Assembly (NCBI RefSeq): GCF_004011505.1
Contig: NZ_SAUN01000001.1
Span: 8,955,501 to 9,019,500, forward strand
Reading direction: 5' to 3'
Length of the DNA stretch: 64,000 nucleotides
From: Nonomuraea polychroma
Lineage (GTDB): Bacteria > Actinomycetota > Actinomycetes > Streptosporangiales > Streptosporangiaceae
Position numbers and translations under genes: made by a program. Below are positions 16,527 through 23,984 of this stretch, piece by piece; positions within the stretch are counted from its first letter, which is position 1; the number at the start of each line of letters is the position of its first letter. The notes under the pieces are model-generated. The model was not told the DNA's origin, did no database searches, and worked only from the letters and a program-made list of their open reading frames with translations.

Positions 16527-17624
16527 TCAAGGCGGGGACGTGGGGAGAACGGCCTCGACGTGGAAGCCGCCGTCCGCCACTGGACCGGCCTTCAGCGTGC
16601 CGCCCGCCAGCTCCACCCACTGCCGGACGTCGTGCAGGCCGCCCGCGTCCTCCTGGTCGAGCATGGGCGCCGCCTTGTCCGGCGGCGTGTTGCTGATGCT
16701 GATCCGCACGATGCCGGGGAGATAGCGCACCTCCACGCGGGCGTCCGCGCCGGGAGCGTGGTCGCAGACGTTGCTCAGGGCCTCCTGGACCACCCGGTAC
16801 GCCGTCCGCCCCACAGCGCCGGAGACGGGCACCGGCGTGCCGGTCACGACCAGTTCCACGGGCACGCCCGCGCAGGCGAACTCCGAGATCAGCGAGCGCA
16901 GGTCGGGCAGCGGCAAGCCCAGGTCGAAGCCCTCCCCGTTGCCGCGCCGCAACAACGCCACCATGTGACGCAGCTCCTCCAGCGCCTCGAATGCCGTGGC
17001 GCGCAGCTCCTCCGCCACCGCCCTGCTCCGGTCGTCGGCGGTGGCCGCGGCCAAGGCTCCGGCCTGCAGCACCATCCGGCTGACGCGGTGGGTGACGACG
17101 TCGTGGATCTCGCCGGCCAGCCGCTCGCGTTCGACCCGCTCGGCCCGCTCGTCCAGCGCCCGGTCCAGCCTCGTCCGGACCTCCGCGTACAGGCCGTACA
17201 GCGCCGCCAGCGCGATCACCACCTCAGTACGCAGGACAAGGGGCGCGGCGGCCGGCCACTCGGCGAGCAGCAGCACGGCCGCGGCAAGCGTGATCACCGG
17301 TAACCACCGCAGGACGCGGCGATGCCGCCCGGCCGCGAACCGCATCGCCGCGTACACCCCGAACGCGCACGACGGCGGCCACACCAGCAGGTCATCCAGC
17401 GGCGGCACGACGGAAGGCGCCAGCACGCACAGCACGGGCAGCGCGACCGCCGCGCCGGCGGCGATCCACGCCACGGTGAGCGGCGCGCGGCGCATCCACA
17501 CCACCGCCAGCGCGGCGGCCAGGAGGATCGGCAGCAGCGGGCCCTCGTAGCCGATCGTCAGCGTCAAGCCTGCCGCGACCAGGGCCGCGACCACGTCGGC
17601 AGGCCGCGGACGGGCACCGTCCAC
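16527..17624 (-). CDS. Sensor histidine kinase of the NarL-partner type, orphan
   Basis: 365 residues. Four or five N-terminal membrane helices (about 10-145) are followed by a HisKA_3 dimerisation/phosphotransfer segment with EIHDVVTHRVSRMV (phospho-accepting His near 190). A HATPase_c domain follows, with VVQEALSNVCDHAPG (N-box) near 280. No response regulator gene is adjacent on either side, which is unusual for this class. The GTG start lies 6 nt after a TACGAT hexamer and may be leaderless. A 10-bp palindrome ATCGTACGAT (17631-17640) overlaps that hexamer. Signal and partner are unknown. Confidence 0.88.
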   Translation of the reverse strand: MDGARPRPADVVAALVAAGLTLTIGYEGPLLPILLAAALAVVWMRRAPLTVAWIAAGAAVALPVLCVLAPSVVPPLDDLLVWPPSCAFGVYAAMRFAAGRHRRVLRWLPVITLAAAVLLLAEWPAAAPLVLRTEVVIALAALYGLYAEVRTRLDRALDERAERVERERLAGEIHDVVTHRVSRMVLQAGALAAATADDRSRAVAEELRATAFEALEELRHMVALLRRGNGEGFDLGLPLPDLRSLISEFACAGVPVELVVTGTPVPVSGAVGRTAYRVVQEALSNVCDHAPGADARVEVRYLPGIVRISISNTPPDKAAPMLDQEDAGGLHDVRQWVELAGGTLKAGPVADGGFHVEAVLPTSPP

Positions 17625-17676
17625 CGGCTCATCGTACGATCATCGGCCCGGCCTGCCCAGCCCGCTCGACCGGCGG

Positions 17677-19656
17677 TCAGACCTTGGTGATGCGGACCGC
17701 GTCGGCGATGACATACCCCGTGGTGGAGGTCCAGCGGCTCACGCCGACCACGTTGTACGTGCCCGCGTTGAGGGAGAACGTGCCGATGCCGCGCCACGCC
17801 CCGCCCCCCGACCGCTGATCCACGGTGACCGTCTGGTTGCCGCCCGACGCGGCCACGATGTACGGCGTCGCGCTGTTGTAGCCGGAGTTGGCCGGATACC
17901 ACACCTCCACCCGGTAGCTGCCCGCGCTCGGGATGGCGGCCTGGAACCAGGCGGGATCGCTGGCCGCGACCGGGTCGGCGAAGCGGTAGTCGGTGCCGTG
18001 CAGCTGCGCAGAGTACGTCGAGGTGCCCCAGTTGGCGCTGGCGGTGAAGCCGGACCCGGCGTTGTCGACCACCACGCTGAACGCCGAGCCGCCGGAGGCG
18101 ACCCGGCCGGCGCTGGGCGCGCTCTCCTGGTGCGTCCTGTTGAGCGCGGTCACGTAGTAGGTCTGCGTGCCACTGGCGGTCGTGTCGGTGAAGGACGTCT
18201 TCCTGGTGGTGGTGATCAGGTTGCGGGCGTCGGCGAAGAAGCACGGGTCCGCCGCGGACGGGGAGCCGGCCACGCGGTAGACCGCGTACGACGTGCCCGA
18301 CCCGGTCCAGGCCAGCTGGACGCCGCCCGTGACCTGGGTGGCGGAGGTGATGGCCGGCGCGGCGGGGGCGGCGGCCGAGCCGCGGGCGGGCAGCAGCGCG
18401 GGCTTGGTGTAGTGGCTGTTGACGAGCCTGGTGATCGCGCCGATCCGATCGGCCTTGACGTCCTTGGCGCTGAAGTAGACGTCGCCGACGATCTCGGGAT
18501 GTTTCCTGTTGTCGGTGAGGTGGTCGCTGAGCTCGGCCGGGTCCTGCCAGGCGGCGTCCTGGCCGGAGGCGCCGGCGCGGTAGGCGGCCTGGCCGACGAC
18601 GAGTTGCACGCCGGTGTCCCGGACGACGTCGGACCACCAGGCGGTGAGGACCTCGTAGGCGGCGGTGGAGAAGCCGATGTGCCAGTAGATCTGCGGCGCG
18701 ATGTAGTCGACCCAGCCCTGCTTCACCCACTGCCGGCTGTCGGCGTAGATGGCGTCGTACGACTGCAGGCCCGAGGTGCGCGAGCCGAGCGGGTCGGTGC
18801 CGGAGTTGCGCCAGATGCCGAACGGGCTGATGCCGAAGGACACGTGCGGCTTGGCGGCGTGGATGCGCTGGTCGAGCTCGCGGACGAGGAGGTTGACGTT
18901 GTTGCGCCGCCAGTCGCCGATGTTGCTGAACGAGCCGCCGTACTGCTGGTACGTGGCCGCGTCCGGGATGCTCTCGCCGCTGACCGGATAGGGGTAGAAG
19001 TAGTCGTCGAGGTGCACGCCGTCGATGTCGTAGCGGGAGACGGCGTCCATGATCGCGTCCTGGATGAAGTCGCGTACCGTCGGGATGCCCGGGTTGTAGT
19101 AGAGCTTGCCGCCGTAGGCGAAGCGCCAGCTCGGGTTCTGGCGCGCCGGATGCGTGGAGACGAGCCTGGTCGGGTCGTCGTGGTTGGCGATCCGGTACGG
19201 GTTGAACCAGGCGTGGAGCTCCAGGTTGCGGGCGTGGGCCTCGGTGACCATGAACGCCAGGGGGTCGTAGCCCGGGTTGCCGCCCTGCGTGCCGGTCAGC
19301 CATTGCGACCACGGCTCGTACGGCGACGGCCAGAACGCGTCAGCCGTCGGCCTGACCTGCACGACCACGGCGTTCATCCGTTTGGCGACGGCCAGGTCCA
19401 GCCAGGCGCGGAACTCGGCCTGCTGCGCGGACGCGCTCAGCCCGGTGCGGCTCGGCCAGTCGATGTTCGCGACAGACGAGATCCACATGGCCCTGAGCTG
19501 GCGTTTGGGGGTGGCGGGATCAGTCGCGCAGGCGGCTGCGGCGGCGGAGGCGGTGGGAGTGACGATGCTGACGAATGCGGCGGTGAGCGCCGCTAAGACG
19601 GTACGCAGAAGCGCGGTCACGAAGGGAATTTTCAGGGCAATCAGACTAAAGCGCAA
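17677..19656 (-). CDS. Secreted GHL10 glycoside hydrolase with golvesin-like module
   Basis: 659 residues from a TTG start; a GTG at 19620 is an equally possible start, and both give a signal peptide. The catalytic part (about 50-390) is the glycosyl-hydrolase-like 10 family: QLRAMWISSVANIDWP, VVVQVRPTADAFWP and DGVHLDDYFYPYP with paired aspartates. The E. coli member DigH (YddW) cleaves peptide-free peptidoglycan strands. A FN3 domain (about 425-515) and a C-terminal golvesin/Xly-CBD-like module (about 525-659) follow. That last module is nearly the same as the one ending the divergently transcribed amidase. A role in cell-wall glycan turnover is inferred from family and context. Confidence 0.85.
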   Translation of the reverse strand: MRFSLIALKIPFVTALLRTVLAALTAAFVSIVTPTASAAAAACATDPATPKRQLRAMWISSVANIDWPSRTGLSASAQQAEFRAWLDLAVAKRMNAVVVQVRPTADAFWPSPYEPWSQWLTGTQGGNPGYDPLAFMVTEAHARNLELHAWFNPYRIANHDDPTRLVSTHPARQNPSWRFAYGGKLYYNPGIPTVRDFIQDAIMDAVSRYDIDGVHLDDYFYPYPVSGESIPDAATYQQYGGSFSNIGDWRRNNVNLLVRELDQRIHAAKPHVSFGISPFGIWRNSGTDPLGSRTSGLQSYDAIYADSRQWVKQGWVDYIAPQIYWHIGFSTAAYEVLTAWWSDVVRDTGVQLVVGQAAYRAGASGQDAAWQDPAELSDHLTDNRKHPEIVGDVYFSAKDVKADRIGAITRLVNSHYTKPALLPARGSAAAPAAPAITSATQVTGGVQLAWTGSGTSYAVYRVAGSPSAADPCFFADARNLITTTRKTSFTDTTASGTQTYYVTALNRTHQESAPSAGRVASGGSAFSVVVDNAGSGFTASANWGTSTYSAQLHGTDYRFADPVAASDPAWFQAAIPSAGSYRVEVWYPANSGYNSATPYIVAASGGNQTVTVDQRSGGGAWRGIGTFSLNAGTYNVVGVSRWTSTTGYVIADAVRITKV

Positions 19657-19680
19657 TAGTCTTCAAGCGATCGATAGGCG

Positions 19681-19722
19681 GAAAGTTTCACCTAACACCG
19701 AAGTAATGTCAATTATCGACAT
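19681..19722. promoter_or_regulatory. Regulatory motifs between the GHL10 and amidase genes
   Basis: The divergent intergenic region holds GGAAAGTTTCAC, with the 9-bp palindrome GAAAGTTTC at 19681-19689, related to the TGAAAGTTTCA motif near the cellulase genes. It also holds an inverted repeat ATGTC/GACAT (19706-19710 and 19718-19722). Shared control of the two wall hydrolases is plausible. Confidence 0.35.
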
Positions 19723-19776
19723 CAGTCAGGACATGCCATACGTTGCTCCCGTCACCCTTGTGAACGAGGAGCACCC

Positions 19777-21291
19777 ATGACTCTCGCCCGCACGCGATTA
19801 GCAGCCCTCGCCACTTCGATTCTCGCCGTCCTCCTCATCGTCGCAGGCCAGCCCACCATGGCTGCGGCAAAGGAGGCCCCACTGCCCGCGGCGTTCGCCA
19901 AGGCGGCGGCCGCATACGACGTCCCGCGCGACCTGCTCGTCGCGCTCGCCTACGCCGAGACCCACCTCGACGGCCACAACGGCGAGCCCAGCGCCAGCGG
20001 CGGCTACGGCATGACGCACCTGGTCAGCAACCCGACCAACCACTCGCTCGAGAAGGCCGCCGAGCTCACCAAGCTCCCGGTCGAGAAGCTGAAGACCGAC
20101 GACGCGGCCAACATCCTCGGCGGCGCCGCGGTCCTGCGCTCCCACGCCGACGCGCTGGCCCTTGACGAGACCGCCAGGAAGGACATCGGCCGCTGGTACC
20201 AGGCCGTCGCCAAGTACGGCAACGCCTCCTCGCCCGAGCTGGCGCGCCTGTACGCCGACGCCGTGTACGAGCAACTCGGCCTCGGCATCGACGCCCGCGG
20301 CGTGCAGGTCAAGCCGCAGGAGGTCACCGCCGATCGCGGCGATCTGGCCAAGGCCCGCGACCTGAACGCGCAGGCCGAGGTCGCCAGCCCGGACTACCCG
20401 GACGCCGCGTGGGTTCCCGCCAACTCCGGCAACTACACCGTCTCCAGCCGCGAGTCCAGCTACAACATCGACCGGGTGATCATCCACGTCACCCAGGGCT
20501 CGTACGCGGGGACGATCTCCTGGTTCCAGAACCCCAGCGCCAACGTCTCGGCGCACTACGTGATCAAGTCCTCGAACGGCGCCATCACCCAGATGGTCCG
20601 CGACAAGGACATCGCCTGGCACGCGGGGAACTGGACCTACAACACCCGCTCCATCGGCCTCGAGCACGAGGGCTGGGTCAACGACGCCTCGTGGTTCACC
20701 GACGCGATGTACCGGTCCTCGGCCGCGCTGACCCGCTACCTGTGCGACAAGTACGGCATCCCGAAGACCCGTACCGGCATCATCGGCCACAACGAGGTGC
20801 CCGGCGCGACCCACACCGACCCGGGTCCGCACTGGAACTGGACCACGTACATGAATTACGTGACCGGTGGCGGCACCCCGTCGTGGACGACGACCGTCGA
20901 CAACACCACGGCCGGCCAGTTCACCGCCAGCGCCAACTGGGGCACCTCCGCCTACTCCAGCCAGCGCTACGGCGCCGACTACCGCTTCGCCGACCCGGTC
21001 GCCGCCAGCGACCCGGCGTGGTACTCGGCCACGATCCCCAGCGCCGGCACGTACCGGGTCGAGGTCTGGTATCCGGCTGATCCCGGGTACAACAGCTCGG
21101 CGCCGTACATCGTGGCAGCGTCGGGCGGCAACCAGACCGTGTACGTCGACCAACGCTCCGGCGGCGGGACATGGCGCAGCATCGGGACGTTCACCCTCAA
21201 CGCGGGCACGTACAACGTGGTCGGCGTGAGCCGGTGGACCTCCGGCACTGGCCTCGTCATCGCCGACGCGGTCCGCATCAGCCGGGTCTGA
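19777..21291 (+). CDS. Secreted N-acetylmuramoyl-L-alanine amidase with lysozyme-like and golvesin-like modules
   Basis: 504 residues. The signal peptide (about 1-30) precedes a lysozyme/SLT-like helical domain (about 35-165, LLVALAYAETHLDG with a candidate catalytic Glu). An amidase_2 zinc domain (about 220-365) has ligands in VIIHVTQG and in GHNEVPGATHTDPG, and a golvesin/Xly-CBD-like module (about 370-504) ends the protein. It should cut the bond between muramic acid and the stem peptide, with a possible second activity from the SLT-like part. The start follows GAGGA. The divergent GHL10 gene carries the same C-terminal module, which suggests that the two enzymes act on the same wall substrate. 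Confidence 0.88.
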   Translation: MTLARTRLAALATSILAVLLIVAGQPTMAAAKEAPLPAAFAKAAAAYDVPRDLLVALAYAETHLDGHNGEPSASGGYGMTHLVSNPTNHSLEKAAELTKLPVEKLKTDDAANILGGAAVLRSHADALALDETARKDIGRWYQAVAKYGNASSPELARLYADAVYEQLGLGIDARGVQVKPQEVTADRGDLAKARDLNAQAEVASPDYPDAAWVPANSGNYTVSSRESSYNIDRVIIHVTQGSYAGTISWFQNPSANVSAHYVIKSSNGAITQMVRDKDIAWHAGNWTYNTRSIGLEHEGWVNDASWFTDAMYRSSAALTRYLCDKYGIPKTRTGIIGHNEVPGATHTDPGPHWNWTTYMNYVTGGGTPSWTTTVDNTTAGQFTASANWGTSAYSSQRYGADYRFADPVAASDPAWYSATIPSAGTYRVEVWYPADPGYNSSAPYIVAASGGNQTVYVDQRSGGGTWRSIGTFTLNAGTYNVVGVSRWTSGTGLVIADAVRISRV

Positions 21292-21298
21292 CCCTTTC

Positions 21299-21336
21299 GT
21301 GCGGCCCGCGCCCGCTCCGGCGGGTGCGGGCCGCAC
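21299..21336. terminator. Bidirectional terminator
   Basis: An 11-bp perfect stem (GTGCGGCCCGC / GCGGGCCGCAC) with further pairing inside the loop, placed between convergent stop codons at 21291 and 21344. Confidence 0.85.
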
Positions 21337-21343
21337 CCTTCGC

Positions 21344-22330
21344 TCAGCCGACGGCAACGGGCCCATGAGCCTCCCACCGGGTGAGCGCCGCCCGATGGCC
21401 GACCTGGAGACCGGTGTGCGGGTCGATCGCGAACGCGCCGAACAACGTGGTGGTCTCCAGCGCACCGGCGACCGCCCACAACTGCGCACATTCAGCGCTT
21501 CCGGCCTCGGCGGCGCAGTGAGTCGCGATGATCGCGGTGGCCGCGGCCTGGACGGCGGGATAACCGGGCAGGGCCCCGGCCCGCTCCCGGTAGGCGTCGA
21601 GAAACTCCCGCTCGGAAACACCGAGTTCCGCGTGCCCGCTCCCCGGGAACCACTGCCCGACCCCGTAAATCCCCCGCGGATCGTCCACGGCCTCGCCGAA
21701 CTCCCGCACTCCCGCCGCCACAGCACAAACGACCCGCGGACCGCCCGCCCGCTTGATCACTTCGACGTCCTCGTCGAACGACCCGGCACACAGCAGATTC
21801 CACTCCCCATGCGCCGGAAGGCTTTCCCCGGACCCGATACGGCTCGCCGGAATGCCCCATTCCCTCGCGCAGGCCTCCGCGCCCTCGGCCACCTGCCGCC
21901 CGAAGCTCCCCTTGCCCTCGGCGATCCACAACCGGCTCCGGTGGCCGTTCTCCGCGAGGTGGCGGACGAAGGGTTCGGCGTACCGGCTCGTCGGCGTAAG
22001 GACCGAGACGACATGCCCGGGATGGGCCTCTTCCACGTCATCGCCCGAACCCCCGTGATTCCAGATCAGCCGGTCCATCGCCGCCGCGACACGTCCCGCC
22101 CTGCGCATGAGCCCGGTGGAGTACGGCCCCAGCAGGAGGTCGCAGCGCGCCGCCAGCGAGACCAGGACCTGCTCCAGCACCTCGGGATCGCTCCGGTCGT
22201 CCTCGACGATCAGCTCTGCCGACTCGTCGAAGGTCTGCCAGACGTCGAGGCCCAGCTTCGCCTGCTTCCCGAACCGGGCATGCTTCCCGGACAGCGACAG
22301 CGCCGCCCCGACCCGAAGCCGACGAGTCAT
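21344..22330 (-). CDS. Type I periplasmic-binding-fold protein without signal peptide
   Basis: 328 residues resembling the Leu/Ile/Val-type ligand-binding fold (Peripla_BP_6). It opens MTRRLRVGAALSLSGKHARFG, and later segments (LLGPYSTGLMRRAG, GYPAVQAAATAIIA) fit the two-lobe fold. The ATG at 22330 follows a GGAGGGGGA stretch. No signal peptide, lipobox or transmembrane helix is visible, and no ABC permease or ATPase lies nearby. A cytoplasmic ligand sensor or an enzyme on the same fold is therefore as likely as a transport protein. It is divergent from phzF, 84 nt apart. Confidence 0.75.
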   Translation of the reverse strand: MTRRLRVGAALSLSGKHARFGKQAKLGLDVWQTFDESAELIVEDDRSDPEVLEQVLVSLAARCDLLLGPYSTGLMRRAGRVAAAMDRLIWNHGGSGDDVEEAHPGHVVSVLTPTSRYAEPFVRHLAENGHRSRLWIAEGKGSFGRQVAEGAEACAREWGIPASRIGSGESLPAHGEWNLLCAGSFDEDVEVIKRAGGPRVVCAVAAGVREFGEAVDDPRGIYGVGQWFPGSGHAELGVSEREFLDAYRERAGALPGYPAVQAAATAIIATHCAAEAGSAECAQLWAVAGALETTTLFGAFAIDPHTGLQVGHRAALTRWEAHGPVAVG

Positions 22331-22380
22331 CCCACTCCCCCTCCAGCGGAAACCCGTTTCCCGGCACGCCCCTACCCCCG

Positions 22381-22408
22381 TTGACCGCCGATGGGCAGGC
22401 GCAATGAT
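22381..22408 (+). promoter_or_regulatory. Leaderless promoter of the phzF-like gene
   Basis: TTGACC (22381-22386), a 16-nt spacer and AATGAT (22403-22408), 6 nt before the GTG at 22415. Confidence 0.45.
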
Positions 22409-22414
22409 GGTCAG

Positions 22415-23254
22415 GTGACCGAAGTCCTGAGATATACCGCCTTCACCACCACCCCCTCTGGGGGCAATCCCGCCGGAGTGGTCTTGGACGCCCAGGGATT
22501 GTCCGACGCCGAGATGCTGGCCATAGCCGCCGAGCTCGGCTACTCCGAGTCGGCCTTCCTCTTTCCCACGGGAGAGCGTCAGTACCGGGTCCGATACTTC
22601 AGCCCGCTGGCCGAGGTCGCCTTCTGCGGCCACGCGACGATCGCGACGTCGGTCGCGCTCGGCGAGCGGATCGGCCAGGGAACCGTGCACCTCGCCACCC
22701 AGGCGGGCCCGGTCCCGGTGGAGATCGTCCCAGGCCCGGCCGGTGACATCACCGCTGTCTTGACGAGCCCGCCTGCCTCCACCCGCCCAGCCACCGAGGA
22801 GGAGATACGGCGGACGCTCGCCGGACTGCGCTGGTCGGCCGACGATCTGGACCCCGCCTATCCGGCACACGTCGCCAACGCCGGCAACGACCATCTCGTC
22901 CTGGCGGCGGCCACCCGAGACCGCCTGGCCGACCTCGACTACGACTACGACGCCCTCGCCAAGATCATGGCGGAGCTGGGCTGGACCACTGTCCACCTCT
23001 TCTGGGCCGAGTCTCCCGCCGTCTTCCACGCCCGCAACCCGTTCCCACCCGGCGGCGTGGTCGAAGACCCGGCCACCGGCGCGGCGGCGGCCGCCTTCAC
23101 CGGTTACCTGCGCACCCTGGGACACCTCCAGGACGGCAGCAGCATCACCATTCACCAGGGCGTCGACATGGGGCGGCCAAGCCTCCTGACATGCACCGCG
23201 ATCCCCGGCGACACCCGCGTCAAGGTATCCGGCACCGCGGTGCCCATCCCGTAG
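22415..23254 (+). CDS. PhzF-family isomerase/epimerase-like protein
   Basis: 279 residues of the two-domain diaminopimelate-epimerase-like fold. GGNPAGVVLD is near the start, GYSESAFLF carries the family's catalytic Glu, FCGHATIATS lies mid N-domain, and EDPATGAAAAAFTGYL marks the second domain. PhzF proteins isomerise dihydro-hydroxyanthranilate in phenazine synthesis, but most members are of unknown substrate. No phenazine genes are nearby. The GTG at 22415 is favoured over the start at 22391 because it fits the promoter and aligns with the family start. Confidence 0.87.
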   Translation: MTEVLRYTAFTTTPSGGNPAGVVLDAQGLSDAEMLAIAAELGYSESAFLFPTGERQYRVRYFSPLAEVAFCGHATIATSVALGERIGQGTVHLATQAGPVPVEIVPGPAGDITAVLTSPPASTRPATEEEIRRTLAGLRWSADDLDPAYPAHVANAGNDHLVLAAATRDRLADLDYDYDALAKIMAELGWTTVHLFWAESPAVFHARNPFPPGGVVEDPATGAAAAAFTGYLRTLGHLQDGSSITIHQGVDMGRPSLLTCTAIPGDTRVKVSGTAVPIP

Positions 23255-23264
23255 CGGACACGAT

Positions 23265-23742
23265 TCAGAAGTCGAATTCTCCGAGCTTCGCGCCGCCCAC
23301 GAAAGCGCGGAAGACATCGCCCCGAAGGATCATCGGTGGGACGTCGGGTTGCTCGGAGTCCCGGATGAGGCTAACGCGCCGCACCATGTCCTCATGAGCG
23401 GATACAGCGCCCTGTGCGGCGTCTTCGAGTGAGATGTGGTCTGGGATGTCGTCACCCTGCGCGAGGGCGAAGCCTCCCAGCAGACCTGCTGTGGCACCCA
23501 ACCTCCAGCGGCACGACCTGGATCGAGATATTGGGTCGCTCGGTCAGCTTCAGCAAATGCTCCAGCTGTTCTCGCATCACTTCCCTCCCACCGACCGGCC
23601 GAAGGAGAGCGCATTCGTCGAGCAGCGCCCAGTACATGGGCGGGTCCTCGCGCTGAAATACGGACTGCCGCCGGAGCCGCGTCTCGACGGCGCCTTCGAT
23701 CCACCGCTCGGTGGCCCCCGGCTCGGCAGAGAGCAGGGCCCG
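23265..23742 (-). pseudogene. Broken XRE-family regulator (DUF5753 fused to DUF397 remnant)
   Basis: Read on the minus strand, it begins RALLSAEPGATERW directly after an in-frame stop, lacks any helix-turn-helix, and continues through the DUF5753 core (QREDPPMYWALLDE). Near 23500 one extra nucleotide shifts the frame; the expected VPLEVGATAGLLGGFALA is recovered in the other frame. After EDAAQGAV the reading passes without a gap into the end of a DUF397 protein (SLIRDSEQP, then FVGGAKLGEFDF). These two families are normally separate neighbouring genes, so a deletion has fused them. N-terminal loss, frameshift and fusion together mark a pseudogene. Confidence 0.7.
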
Positions 23743-23984
23743 TCAGTTACGGCGCCGCGGCGCACGACGGCAACAGTTACCGGTGCCTACCGCTTCACGC
23801 ACCGGAGCGAAACCTAGCCTGTGAGCAAATCTAGGTCAAGCCGTTTACCTGTGAGGGCTATCCGCGATATATCTACGCAGGGCATGGAGACCGGTTTCTA
23901 TGCCTGACTGTGCCGTCCTTCGACCCCTCGGCACGGGCACATCACGCTCCCATCCCGATTCACCCTCACCCCCAAGGACTCCCA
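23743..23984. other. Intergenic region before the beta-helix hydrolase gene
   Basis: No gene or CebR-type box is seen here. The region has a lower-GC stretch with GATATATC (around 23865) that may belong to a promoter, but no convincing -35/-10 pair was found. Confidence 0.3.

Noticed and set aside
22331..23317. Upstream extension of the periplasmic-binding-like frame on the minus strand
   Set aside because: It runs antisense through the clear phzF-like gene and has shadow composition; the family fold begins at the ATG at 22330.
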